Assembly: GCA_964416595.1 (NCBI GenBank) | Contig: CAYQES010000002.1 | Coordinates: forward strand, 1-64,000 | Direction: 5' to 3' | From: JAKFYM01 sp964416595 | GTDB lineage: Bacteria > Bdellovibrionota > UBA1018 > CAIPTA01 | Length of the DNA: 64,000 nt | In this document: piece after piece, positions 17,172 through 25,765 of the stretch | Layout: each line of letters starts with the position of its first letter | Numbering within the stretch: position 1 is the first letter of the stretch | Position numbers and translations under genes: made by a program | The notes under the pieces: model-generated | What the model saw: the letters and a program-made list of their open reading frames with translations, nothing else | Databases searched by the model: none | Told to the model about the DNA's origin: nothing

Positions 17172-18857
17172 TTAGGGTTTTGGGGGGCAAGTAGGAACTT
17201 GGCTTAAGCAAGATTCTTGAAAGTTTTTGTGTCGCCAAATTTCTAATTGAGTTGGCGGACAAAAATATTCTTGGGTATAGGACTGAGCCAATGACAAACG
17301 CACACTCTTTTCTCCCGCTTCATCCAGGGGAGTGTTGTTCACGGTGGGCAACCAAATGATGCAATCCACAGGTTGGCCGGATTTGGTTTGGATTTCTGGC
17401 AGAAAATGAATCCAAGGCCGCGTGGCCAAATGGGGCACTAGGGCGCTGGGCGCAGCTAGCGATGCCGTGGGTGAAAGGGCGGGAACCACCGTTTGGCGGA
17501 TCCAGGATTTTTCTGTTTTGGCCAAAAAATAACGGATTTGAAAAGCCTCGCTTCTTCCCAGAAAAAAGAGGGGCCACCAAGCAAGAAAAAAGAAAAATAT
17601 TTTCTTTTCCTGTAGCCATTTTGTCTGGAGGGCGCCAGCAAAAGCCCATAAAATCCCTACGGCCGGTTCAATGGCATAATGAAATCCTGTGCTCACCCTC
17701 TGGTTGCCAAGGGTGAGAAAAATCATCAATAAGCCAGGAAGAGCGGCTGGCAGTGCCCGGGGAAAAAGCAAAGGAAGAAAAGCGAGAGGGGCTAAGAGGG
17801 AAAATAAAAATTTTAACCGGGAAAAACCTAGGATCCGCTCTAAAAAAAGTAAAGGATGCGTAAAGGGCGAGAGTAAAATTTCTAAGGGGTTAGAACCCAG
17901 CTCTCCATACACAGAAGCGTAGCCATAGGTTTCTTGGAAGAAACTTGGGACAATTTTTACATTGAATAAAAAAAGCGCGCTGCCACTTAAAACGGCAAAA
18001 TAAGCAAATTTTTTGGTGAAAGAGCGGGCGGGCATAGGAGCTGCTCCCAATAACCATGCGATTCCTACGCCTACGGCCACGGGCCCTGCGGATTCTTTTG
18101 TGCTTAAGGCCAGCAGGAAAAAAAGCGCGCCGGAAATCCTTTTTCGCCAAGTGTTTTCTTGGAGCAGCCAAATTGAAAAAAGGAATAGCGGCAGAAGGAA
18201 AATCTCTGGGTGGAAATCGAAGAGATTCGCATTGCGGATGGGTAAATAGACCCAGAAAAAGAAAGGAACGAGTGGAAGAAAGGGATTTTCTTTAGTGCAG
18301 TATTGTTTGGCCAGCAGATAAAGGGCAATGCCGCCACTGGCCAGCCCCAATGCTTGTAAGAAGAGTAGGGTTTCTGCTTGGGGAAAAAGAGCAAAAAAGG
18401 GGGCAAGGATCAGCGCAAAATAAGATTGATGATCCGCCAAAAGCGGCAATCCATTTTTTACGGAGCTGATATAGCCGTTGCCCTGGATAAAATTCCAAAG
18501 CCCATTGGTGAAAATGCCAAGATCTGCTGCTCCGGACGAAAAGGCCCGGTGTCTAGCTAGGGCGGCGCCGAACCAAAGTAAGGAAAAGAAAACATAAGCC
18601 GAAGCCAACAGCCAGGGGATGGGGCTGGCTAGGTTTAGTTTCCATTTCTGCCAAAAAGCTTTGATTTGACGCAAAAAGAAAATTTCTTCTGTTATTTTAG
18701 GATTTTTTTGTTGTAGCCACCAGATTACCAAGGCCAGCACGAAGGCAGCGGGTCCTGCTTGGGTATATTCCAAATGCAGATGCTCATTACGGTACCAAAC
18801 TCCACCCAGTAGGAGTGGAAAGAACACCAATAGCAAAAAACTAAGATTCAGGAGCAT
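17172..18857 (-). CDS. DUF2079 polytopic membrane protein
   Basis: About 561 residues from ATG 18857; a TTG at 18893 would add 12 residues, and neither has a clear ribosome site. About ten membrane segments. The DUF2079 signature is present: ADLGIFTNGLWNFIQGNG, then LLADHQSYFALILAPFFALFP, and DFHPEIFLLPLFL. DUF2079 proteins are predicted GT-C-like transferases in many bacteria and archaea, and the conserved Asp and His residues fit that. The C-terminal segment is soluble with Cys residues. It converges on the XRE gene with five bases between stops. Confidence 0.85.
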   Translation of the reverse strand: MLLNLSFLLLVFFPLLLGGVWYRNEHLHLEYTQAGPAAFVLALVIWWLQQKNPKITEEIFFLRQIKAFWQKWKLNLASPIPWLLASAYVFFSLLWFGAALARHRAFSSGAADLGIFTNGLWNFIQGNGYISSVKNGLPLLADHQSYFALILAPFFALFPQAETLLFLQALGLASGGIALYLLAKQYCTKENPFLPLVPFFFWVYLPIRNANLFDFHPEIFLLPLFLFSIWLLQENTWRKRISGALFFLLALSTKESAGPVAVGVGIAWLLGAAPMPARSFTKKFAYFAVLSGSALFLFNVKIVPSFFQETYGYASVYGELGSNPLEILLSPFTHPLLFLERILGFSRLKFLFSLLAPLAFLPLLFPRALPAALPGLLMIFLTLGNQRVSTGFHYAIEPAVGILWAFAGALQTKWLQEKKIFFFFLAWWPLFFLGRSEAFQIRYFLAKTEKSWIRQTVVPALSPTASLAAPSALVPHLATRPWIHFLPEIQTKSGQPVDCIIWLPTVNNTPLDEAGEKSVRLSLAQSYTQEYFCPPTQLEIWRHKNFQESCLSQVPTCPPKP

Positions 18858-18937
18858 GGGCAGGATGTTACTGGAAAGCTTTAAGCGGCGCAAAGCGCAT
18901 TTACTGGAATGGGGGAACTGCGATAGTTTGTGGCCTA

Positions 18938-20275
18938 ATGACGGTGGCTAAAGAAGCGGGTGGATGGGTAAAGGGTCTAGAGCTCTTTTGCCTTTTTCTC
19001 GGTCTCATTTTTTATCTTTTTGTTTTCCCCCATGGAATTCATGGGGACGGTTTTGTTCGCCATGAAGGCTTGATGGCGCTTTTGCAAACGGGCACGATCA
19101 AGCCCCTGCTCTATTCGTATGTGGGCCCGCTCTTTTCCTCACCGCTTTTGCTCTTGGGAAAAATCGTAAAAACCGAGCATTGGTGGATGTCCCGTTATAA
19201 TACTTTCCTCTATTTATTTTTCTTGGCCTTCTTTTATCGGCAAGCAGGAAAAACTTTCGGTGCCACGGCTGCTCGCCGGCTGATTCTTTTATTTTTAGTG
19301 GGCACCATGTTTCCTCGGCATATAGCGGATTATTACGGGGAAGTTTTCACCACGGTTTTATTTACATGTTCCCTATGGTGGATGCACCAAGAGCAATTTA
19401 AAAAAGGTGCCGCCGCCTGGCTGTTATCCGTTTGGAATGTGCCTGGAACATTGGTGGGAGCCGCTTTGGTGAGCGCAGGTTTTCTACTACAGAAAAAACA
19501 ACTGCGGTTTGGTTTTTTAGTGCTCTTGGGAGTGATGGGAATTTTGGGGGAAACCTATTTAAAGTTCGGAAACTTTTTTCCCAACCAATATTTAGATACT
19601 AGTGGTTACAAAAATGCGCTCCCTTATTCTGGTTTGCCCGGTTTTAGTTATCCGTTGTTTTTTGGTGTGCTCTCCGTATTGTTTTCTTACGGTAAAGGGT
19701 TGTTATTTTTTACACCGGGCTTGCTGGCGCTTTTTGTGCCTAATTTGCCAGGCGCTGGCCCTTGGCGTGCCCTACGGATTGGGGGCAGCTGTTATCTTGT
19801 GGGATTAATTTTAATTTATTCGCGTTGGTGGTGTTGGACAGGGGATTGGTTCTGGGGACCAAGGTTTTACCTTTTTTCTTCTGTGCTAGCTGTATTTGGA
19901 ATTTTTTCCCTTTGGTTAAAAGAAAATCGTTCGGTGGCATTGAATCTTTTATTACTAATGCTCATTACGCTATCTGTGTGGGTTTCTGCCCAAGGCATTA
20001 GCTTTGGTAATGATAACCTAGAGTATTGTTCCATTAACAATGGTTATATTAGTTTTATTTGCCAATATGTGCCCGAATTCAGCGCTCTTTGGCGGCCCTT
20101 TGTGGCGGAAGATCGAGGCGTGAACGGAAAGCAGCTCGCTTTTTTGATCTTTCACTTTCTTTGTTATGTGGTTCTTACGCAGACCATTTGGCGGGAATTT
20201 TTTTCCCAATGTAAAGAGAGCGCTAGATTTTTTTGGCGGCATCTCATGGGCAAAGAAACGGTTTGGAAGTTATGA
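18938..20275 (+). CDS. polytopic GT-C-like membrane protein, paralogue C
   Basis: 445 residues with about eleven membrane segments. Loop 1 contains HGIHGDGFVRHEGLMALL, and later blocks YGKGLLFFTPGLLALF and WTGDWFWGPRFYLFSS correspond to the SRG-LLFTQP and GW-GG---GPRYLS motifs of the proteins at 10806 and 12154. It is therefore a more distant member of the same family. It starts at ATG 18938 and is coupled to the next gene by an ATGA overlap. Likely a lipid-linked sugar transferase; substrate unknown. Confidence 0.65.
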   Translation: MTVAKEAGGWVKGLELFCLFLGLIFYLFVFPHGIHGDGFVRHEGLMALLQTGTIKPLLYSYVGPLFSSPLLLLGKIVKTEHWWMSRYNTFLYLFFLAFFYRQAGKTFGATAARRLILLFLVGTMFPRHIADYYGEVFTTVLFTCSLWWMHQEQFKKGAAAWLLSVWNVPGTLVGAALVSAGFLLQKKQLRFGFLVLLGVMGILGETYLKFGNFFPNQYLDTSGYKNALPYSGLPGFSYPLFFGVLSVLFSYGKGLLFFTPGLLALFVPNLPGAGPWRALRIGGSCYLVGLILIYSRWWCWTGDWFWGPRFYLFSSVLAVFGIFSLWLKENRSVALNLLLLMLITLSVWVSAQGISFGNDNLEYCSINNGYISFICQYVPEFSALWRPFVAEDRGVNGKQLAFLIFHFLCYVVLTQTIWREFFSQCKESARFFWRHLMGKETVWKL

Positions 20276-21747
20276 TTCGTTTGCTGTTAGGAATTTCTTG
20301 CCTCTTTATTTTTTGCCGCTTCCTCTATCCGGGTGATGCGGTTTTCATCATTGATGAACCTTCTTTCCAATTGAAACTGGAAGAGCATATGGCCGCTGGC
20401 ACTTGGCCACTCACTAGCTTTCGGGGCAGTAGCATTCCTTTGCCTTATGGAGCCGGTGCCTTTTATTTTTATTGGCCGTTGCGTTTGATTACAGCTTTGC
20501 CCGAAGCAATTGTGCTCTATCATGTGTTTTTTGTGAGCCTATGCGCGCTTTTTTTATATTTGGCTTTAAAAAATATTTGGGACAAAAAAACTGCCGCATG
20601 GGCTTTATTTGCGGCCTCCACCTCGCCCCTGCTTTTTCTTTTTTCTCGCCATATTTGGGATAATGCTCTCTTCTATCCCTTGAGCGGATTATTGTTGTAC
20701 CTTTTTTCTCTATTGGGAAAGCGTTCGGCTCTAGACCAGAAATCCTATTTCTTATTAGCAGCCATTGGCTTCGTGGTGGGCTACGCCATTAATATTCATT
20801 TAATGTTTGGTTCCGTGGCCATGGGTACGGGTTTGAGTGTTTTATACTTTTGTTTTTCCACCCAAGCCTCTTGGCGCAAAAAAATTCTAGGTGTTTTTGT
20901 TTTTTCTGCCGTTTGTGCAATTGTGTTGGCCCCCTACCTTTGGGAAGCCTATCGGCTCATGCAAGCGGAACAAGAAATTCTGGCAGCTCACCGGCGAAGC
21001 CGCTGGGGCGATGGGCGGGATTTATGGTGGACCCTCCAGCGCACAGCGATTTTTTCTTCGCTTTGGGGATCGAAAGTGTATTTTCAGGGTCTGCAGGAAG
21101 TTTTTTATTCCTATGTGGGCAAAACCTGGGCCTTCTTTTTCCATAATGATTTATTTGGTTGGTTTGGGAAAATTGCCGCTTGGTCGCTGCCATTTTGGGT
21201 GATGGCTAGTTGGTTGAAAAGAAAAAAGCCAAATTTAGTTTTTGTGTTTGGCGCTTTTTGCTTTTTTTCCACGCTCATAGTGATTCTCTATTTAAATATT
21301 CCTACGGACCCCCATTACTATAATCCCATTTGGTGGTTTGTTTTTTTAGGAATCGGTTGGGCTGCGTATGGTTTAAAAAGCTGGGCTAGAAAAGCTTTTC
21401 TTTCCACCGTGGTACTTACGGCTTTTGTGAACGTGGCGTTTCTATTTTATAGCTTTCGTTTTGTGCATGAGAACCGCGGAGCGAGAAATATGTACTACAG
21501 CACTGTGATGGCCGAGCAGCAGCGCTTGGTTACCAGCTTATGTGAAGATATGGGCCTAAAGGGAAGGACTAAGGCCTTGTTGGATATCGGCCATGTGGCT
21601 ATGGGCCCTTTTTCTTTTCGTTATCATTTGAAGCACTTGCCCGCTTGCCAAGGAAAAACAGTGGAAGTGGGAGCGCATCTTAACGGAGCCGATTATGTTC
21701 TGCACTATCCCGTGGATTCTTCTACTAGCGCAGCCCTAGCTTATTGA
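20272..21747 (+). CDS. polytopic GT39-like membrane protein
   Basis: Start set at ATG 20272, overlapping the previous stop as ATGA with GGAAG upstream, giving 491 residues; the longer 20233 start is unneeded. About ten membrane segments. The first loop GDAVFIIDEPSFQLKLEEHM contains the paired acidic residues expected for GT-C enzymes; the motif FSRHIWDNALFYPLSGLLLYL resembles GT39 loop regions. A C-terminal region with several Cys and His may be periplasmic. It overlaps the convergent GT2 gene by 7 bases. Confidence 0.65.
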   Translation: MIRLLLGISCLFIFCRFLYPGDAVFIIDEPSFQLKLEEHMAAGTWPLTSFRGSSIPLPYGAGAFYFYWPLRLITALPEAIVLYHVFFVSLCALFLYLALKNIWDKKTAAWALFAASTSPLLFLFSRHIWDNALFYPLSGLLLYLFSLLGKRSALDQKSYFLLAAIGFVVGYAINIHLMFGSVAMGTGLSVLYFCFSTQASWRKKILGVFVFSAVCAIVLAPYLWEAYRLMQAEQEILAAHRRSRWGDGRDLWWTLQRTAIFSSLWGSKVYFQGLQEVFYSYVGKTWAFFFHNDLFGWFGKIAAWSLPFWVMASWLKRKKPNLVFVFGAFCFFSTLIVILYLNIPTDPHYYNPIWWFVFLGIGWAAYGLKSWARKAFLSTVVLTAFVNVAFLFYSFRFVHENRGARNMYYSTVMAEQQRLVTSLCEDMGLKGRTKALLDIGHVAMGPFSFRYHLKHLPACQGKTVEVGAHLNGADYVLHYPVDSSTSAALAY

Positions 21748-22514
21748 CCCAGGATCCGGCTCCAGTTCCGAGATTTTCGTAAGCCCATTTTATGGAAAAA
21801 GTAAGTGCTCGTGGTGAGCAGCACTTTCATGCCGTAGTCCCAGATGTTCACGTAGTTTTCTTCATCGCCATAATGAGTGGGGATGGGCATTTCTTTGATA
21901 CGTAATTTTTTATCTACGAAGAGGATGATGATTTCTGTGTCGAAATGGTAATCGGAAGAAAAGCGTTCGAATGGAACCTTAGCCAAAGCATTCACAGAAA
22001 AAACTCGATACCCCGAGTGGAATTCACTCAAGTTGGTGCCCAGGAAAATATTTTGGAAGGTAGTAAGTGCCCGGTTTCCCAGGAAGCGGATGATCGGCAT
22101 GCCCCCAGCTAGTGGATCACCACCGATGCGGGAGCCGAACACCATATCTGCTTCGCCTCTTAGCACTGGATCAATGAGAGTTTCTAAAAGTTCTGGAGCG
22201 TATTGGGCGTCCCCGTGGAGCATGGCCACGCATTCATAGCCTTTATCGATGCAGCGTTGGTACGCGATCTTTTGGCTGCCACCATATCCCATATTCTTCG
22301 GGTTACGGATTACTTCTAGATTGTGCAGGCCATGGGCAGTTCGGTAATCAATGGCCACCATTTGGGTGTTGTCGGTGCTGTTATTGTCGATAACAAAAAT
22401 TTCCCCCACCTGATCTTTTAGGCTTGGGGGGATGCGATCCAGCACATTTACAATGGTGGAGGCAGCATTGAAGGCGGGAATAAAAATAGCGACTTTATCT
22501 TTGCGGGGATTCAC
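21741..22514 (-). CDS. GT2 family glycosyltransferase (DPM1/DolP-mannosyltransferase-like)
   Basis: Core motifs are IFIPAFNAASTIVNVL, VIDNNSTDNTQ, AMLHGDAQYAPELLE and NFxxGYRVF-like FHSGYRVFSVNAL. These are typical of cytoplasmic polyprenyl-phosphate sugar synthases. A TTG at 22673 would give 310 residues, but the added 53 residues match nothing familiar and are encoded by a hairpin-forming segment. A GTG at 22514 with GAGG eight bases upstream and AAGGAG slightly further gives 257 residues and is preferred. The protein has no clear membrane anchor. Confidence 0.88.
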   Translation of the reverse strand: MNPRKDKVAIFIPAFNAASTIVNVLDRIPPSLKDQVGEIFVIDNNSTDNTQMVAIDYRTAHGLHNLEVIRNPKNMGYGGSQKIAYQRCIDKGYECVAMLHGDAQYAPELLETLIDPVLRGEADMVFGSRIGGDPLAGGMPIIRFLGNRALTTFQNIFLGTNLSEFHSGYRVFSVNALAKVPFERFSSDYHFDTEIIILFVDKKLRIKEMPIPTHYGDEENYVNIWDYGMKVLLTTSTYFFHKMGLRKSRNWSRILGQ

Positions 22515-22604
22515 TGCACTTGCCTCATGCTCCTTTGTTATTGCATCCCCATCGGTTCCGCAATCCGGAAGTTTTTTGAAAAAAAATGAATGAAGGTGGG
22601 TGAC

Positions 22605-22636
22605 TGTTGCTTTTCGCACTGTTGCAAAAAGCAACA
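22605..22636 (-). promoter_or_regulatory. mutually exclusive hairpins in the GT2 leader
   Basis: TGTTGCTTTT (22605-22614) pairs perfectly over ten bases with AAAAGCAACA (22627-22636). A second TGTTGC at 22620-22625 can pair instead with GCAACA at 22631-22636. The two structures share one arm and cannot form together. They lie between the two possible starts of the GT2 gene, so they may be leader structures. Confidence 0.4.
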
Positions 22637-22751
22637 ATGGATCCTGGATTTTGTTGTAAGTCCTAGTTTTCAAAATTGTTTTTTCCTTATATGATCAAAA
22701 TACCGTAATAGTCGGTGATAAACGTTGAACAATTCTGTAGGAGATTCATTC

Positions 22752-22928
22752 ATGAAAAATATCTTGGCTCTAGTGGCGATTTCTTTGGCCCTTTCCTTGT
22801 CTGCTTGCACAAAAAAAGAAGCTGCTCCTGAAGGCGAAAAAGTAGAGGGCACCACTTCTGCTCCAGCTGAAAATGCTGCTCCTGCGGAAGAGATGGAGAA
22901 AAAAGAAGGCGAAGCCGCCACTCACTAA
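22752..22928 (+). CDS. small alanine/glutamate-rich lipoprotein
   Basis: A 58-residue protein with strong ribosome site AGGAG ahead of ATG 22752. Residues 1-18 form a lipoprotein signal peptide ending LSAC, so Cys18 is lipidated. The mature 41 residues are low-complexity, rich in Ala, Glu and Lys, with no fold evident. Such tiny lipoproteins are common in diderm bacteria and may act as envelope spacers or toxin-like entericidin analogues; no function can be assigned. A -10-like TATGAT lies at 22690-22695, and a good terminator follows the stop. Confidence 0.75.
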   Translation: MKNILALVAISLALSLSACTKKEAAPEGEKVEGTTSAPAENAAPAEEMEKKEGEAATH

Positions 22929-22950
22929 TCCTAGTGGTTCTTTAAGAGTG

Positions 22951-22987
22951 CGTCCGGTTGCTATTTGCGTCCGGACGTATTTTTTTG
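22951..22987 (+). terminator. Rho-independent terminator of the small lipoprotein gene
   Basis: CGTCCGG (22951-22957) pairs with CCGGACG (22971-22977) and is followed by TATTTTTTTG. It overlaps the 3' end of the convergent tadA gene. Confidence 0.7.
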
Positions 22988-23440
22988 TCTACGTTTTTGC
23001 TTAAAAAAATCCTTTAGTAGCGTGGCTGCTTCTTGTTCTAAAGGGCCCTGCCGGATTTTTACTTTGTGGTTAAGGGCTGGGTGTTGGAGGATAGGGATCC
23101 CTAAGCTTACAGCGCCTCCTTTCGGATCAGCAGCGGCGTAAATAATTTCTTCTACTCTCGCTAATACAAGCGCTCCAGCGCACATCACGCAGGGCTCGAG
23201 GGTCACATAAAGTTTCGCTCCCGTAAGGTTCCAATGGCCGTGCTTTAGAGCCGCAGCGTTGATCGCTTGCACTTCCGCGTGGGCAGTGGGGGAGGGGAGC
23301 AGCTCTCTTTCGTTTTTGCCAGAGCCTAGCACTTTGCCATTGAGCACCACCACGGCGCCCACGGGGATGTCGTCGTGGTCTAAGGCTTTATGGGCTTGTT
23401 CGATAGCCAAGCCCATAAAGTGTAAATCTTGTTCATTCAT
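22961..23440 (-). CDS. tadA: tRNA-specific adenosine-34 deaminase
   Basis: 159 residues of the cytidine-deaminase-like fold. The zinc and proton-shuttle motif HAEVQAI (residues 53-59) and PCVMCAGALV (83-92) are intact. TadA converts A34 to inosine in the wobble position of tRNA-Arg(ACG), an essential decoding step. The C-terminus LLKDFFKQKRRQK is basic, as usual for tRNA binding. It begins one base after the mlaD stop, so it is probably co-transcribed with the lipid-transport genes, although the functions are unrelated. Confidence 0.96.
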   Translation of the reverse strand: MNEQDLHFMGLAIEQAHKALDHDDIPVGAVVVLNGKVLGSGKNERELLPSPTAHAEVQAINAAALKHGHWNLTGAKLYVTLEPCVMCAGALVLARVEEIIYAAADPKGGAVSLGIPILQHPALNHKVKIRQGPLEQEAATLLKDFFKQKRRQKNTSGRK

Positions 23441-23441
23441 C

Positions 23442-24977
23442 CTATTTGAAAGCCAATAGGTATTTTAGGTCGTCGTCGTCGAAGAAGAGACCAATGCCAT
23501 AAAATTTTGGGATAGAATTTGTTCTAGTATTTGAATTGTAGTATCTGCGGTGGGAATCAATTCCGCCAGTTAGGTAAACAGCAGACCATATCTGTGCCCG
23601 GGCATAGGCCCGTATCATTATGGGTTGATCTTTTCCTGGAGAATACACATCTGCATGGATCCCAAAGCGGCGAGTGGGATCAAACCAAATGCCAGCGCCC
23701 ACGGCTCCGTTGTCTTCAATGAGCCCCACACGTAAATCCAACGGACCAAAATATTTTCCAAATAATGCTGTGATACGAAGCCCCTTTTCTTCGTTAACAG
23801 TTTTTACTTCTGTGCTCGGGGCGCCGTTGTTCACCACAGTAGTAGTTACGGTTTTTTTGTCTCGTCCCCGGGGGTCGGAAGTAATACCGATCAAATAATA
23901 TCTGCCAGGGTTAGGAGCAATGACCACAGAGAATCTGGCTTTATTGCCATCATAGGCAGGGATTGCCCAGCCGCCAATATCCACATACGTTTTGAGGGAG
24001 CCAGCTTTTCCTAAGAGCAGGTTGATGCTCTGGATGGCGCCCCGGAGTTCATCGTAGATCGAAGGATCGTTCACTAGCTTACCTAGTGAGCCCTCACCCT
24101 CTTGCACTTTTTTCATCACCGCTTCCGCCGAAGCCATAGTGTTTTTTAAAGATTCCATGGCGGCATCGAGGTTTTTCACGGTTTTTCCCGTGGGCCGCAA
24201 GAGTTGCTCCAAGTGTTTCATGGCTGTGTTTAGGTTGATGATGGTTTCTTTAAATTCTTTCTGCTGGGTTACTTCCCTTAAATCGCCCACCATGAGTGTG
24301 AGTTGGTCGATGAGTTTGCCCACTTTTTTCACGGTGTCCTGCAATTCCGCTTCTTTGGTGGCATTGAGAGTGGGGGAATTTTCTTCGGCGCGGGCTTCCG
24401 GCGCGATCACAGAAAGAGCTTGGGCCAAAAGATAAGCGCTAGCTTTTTGCAAAGAAGAGATAGGCTCCAGAACTTCTTCCTTAGAAGAATTTTCTAAAGG
24501 GATATATTCCGGAAGAGATTCGGGATTTCTATTTGGCGCGGAAGAAGAGTTTTTTAGCTGATCTCCCAGGGAAGAATTGTCTGGAACAGTTTCAGCGGGA
24601 GGTGGGCTTTTGAGGTTATCGCTGCCGGAATTGCCATCGGCCCTATCCACGGGTTTGAGTTCTAGGAATTTGTCGCCCAAGAATCCGGAGGAACGGATGA
24701 AGGCCCGGGTGTCCGCATTTAACTTCACGGGGCCCGTTACGCAAACGCGAACCAGCACACGATCTCCATCTAGCTCCACTTCGTTAATATAGCCAATCTC
24801 AAGGCCTAAGGTTTTTACAGGAGATTTGCGGCGCAAGCCCGTGGCATCATCCACATGAATTTTCACCTCGTTACAGGGGCGGTACCAGAAGGGATGGTCG
24901 TTTACATAAATGCTAAAGCCTACGATTAGGATAACTGCAATGGTGGTGAAAATTCCGATTCTTAGTATGCGGCTCAC
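23442..24977 (-). CDS. mlaD: MCE/MlaD-family lipid-transport protein with long beta-rich C-terminal domain
   Basis: 511 residues. An N-terminal membrane anchor (residues 7-25) is followed by one MCE domain (about 35-113) containing the conserved GLRRKSPVKTLGLEIGYI strand region. Residues 115-200 form an acidic, low-complexity linker, then a predicted helical/coiled-coil stretch runs to about 330. The last 180 residues are rich in alternating strands with aromatic girdles (e.g. RITALFGKYFGPLDLRVGL, YARAQIWSAVYLTGGI), resembling a small outer-membrane barrel. MlaD proteins bind phospholipid between membranes. Single-MCE MlaD is normally about 180 residues, so this is much longer. The ATGA start overlaps mlaF. 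Confidence 0.85.
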   Translation of the reverse strand: MSRILRIGIFTTIAVILIVGFSIYVNDHPFWYRPCNEVKIHVDDATGLRRKSPVKTLGLEIGYINEVELDGDRVLVRVCVTGPVKLNADTRAFIRSSGFLGDKFLELKPVDRADGNSGSDNLKSPPPAETVPDNSSLGDQLKNSSSAPNRNPESLPEYIPLENSSKEEVLEPISSLQKASAYLLAQALSVIAPEARAEENSPTLNATKEAELQDTVKKVGKLIDQLTLMVGDLREVTQQKEFKETIINLNTAMKHLEQLLRPTGKTVKNLDAAMESLKNTMASAEAVMKKVQEGEGSLGKLVNDPSIYDELRGAIQSINLLLGKAGSLKTYVDIGGWAIPAYDGNKARFSVVIAPNPGRYYLIGITSDPRGRDKKTVTTTVVNNGAPSTEVKTVNEEKGLRITALFGKYFGPLDLRVGLIEDNGAVGAGIWFDPTRRFGIHADVYSPGKDQPIMIRAYARAQIWSAVYLTGGIDSHRRYYNSNTRTNSIPKFYGIGLFFDDDDLKYLLAFK

Positions 24978-25765
24978 GATTCCTCCATATTACTCAATTT
25001 CTCTTCCAAGGAAAAAAACTCCCGTACGTCGGGGTCAGGATCTTGGAAAACGCCTCGCGGTTTACCTACGTATTTGATCTTTCCGTCTTTCAAAAAAGCG
25101 ATGTGTTCGGCTACGGAAAAAACTACGTGCGTGTCGTGGCTGATCACGATCGACGTGAGTTTATTCTTGGAGCTGATATTTTTAATAAGATTGGTAACCA
25201 TGAGGGTAGTGAGGGGATCCAGGCCGGTGGTGGGTTCATCGTACATCATGATCGAAGGCTTGGTGGCAATGGCTCGAGCCAGGGCCACGCGTTTTCTCTG
25301 ACCGCCAGACAATTCCGAGGGCATTTTCGAGGCGTGTTCCATCTCAAGCCCCACGCTGTTTAAAAGAGATTCTACCTCTTCATCCAGTTTATTTTTTGGT
25401 AGCTTTAGGTTCTCTTTTAAAGAAAAGGCTACGTTATTGTAAACATCCAAAGAGTCAAAGAGTGCGCCGTTTTGGAAAAGGATGCCCATGTGTTTGCGGA
25501 TTTGTTTTAGTTTTTGGTAGTCCGTGGCATCCATGGTTTCACCATTGATTTCTACGGTGCCCTTATCGGGCACAATAAAGCCCATGATCTGTTTGAGTAA
25601 TAAAGATTTGCCCGAGCCGGAGCCCCCCATGATGTAAGTTACTTTGCCTTTAGGAATGTCGAGATCGAGGCCTTTATGAATATGGAATTTCCCAAAACTC
25701 TTTTCGAGCCCACGCACTCGTACGGCGAAATCTGTTTGGCTAGAGGATGAAGTTACTTGGGTCAT
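24974..25765 (-). CDS. mlaF: ABC transporter ATP-binding protein MlaF
   Basis: 263 residues. Walker A GGSGSGKSLLLKQ, the Q-loop FQNGALF, signature LSGGQRKRVALARA, Walker B IMMYDEPTTGLDP and the H-loop VISHDTHVV are all intact. It powers the MCE lipid-transfer complex from the cytoplasmic face. The start overlaps the 3' end of mlaE by 26 bases and its stop overlaps mlaD by 4, so the three subunits are translationally coupled in the order E-F-D. Confidence 0.96.
   Translation of the reverse strand: MTQVTSSSSQTDFAVRVRGLEKSFGKFHIHKGLDLDIPKGKVTYIMGGSGSGKSLLLKQIMGFIVPDKGTVEINGETMDATDYQKLKQIRKHMGILFQNGALFDSLDVYNNVAFSLKENLKLPKNKLDEEVESLLNSVGLEMEHASKMPSELSGGQRKRVALARAIATKPSIMMYDEPTTGLDPLTTLMVTNLIKNISSKNKLTSIVISHDTHVVFSVAEHIAFLKDGKIKYVGKPRGVFQDPDPDVREFFSLEEKLSNMEES

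Noticed and set aside
22670..22921. 83-residue frame opposite the small lipoprotein
   Set aside because: It is the antisense of a lipoprotein with a clear signal peptide, ribosome site and terminator; its Ala/Ser-rich sequence mirrors the Glu/Ala-rich mature part.
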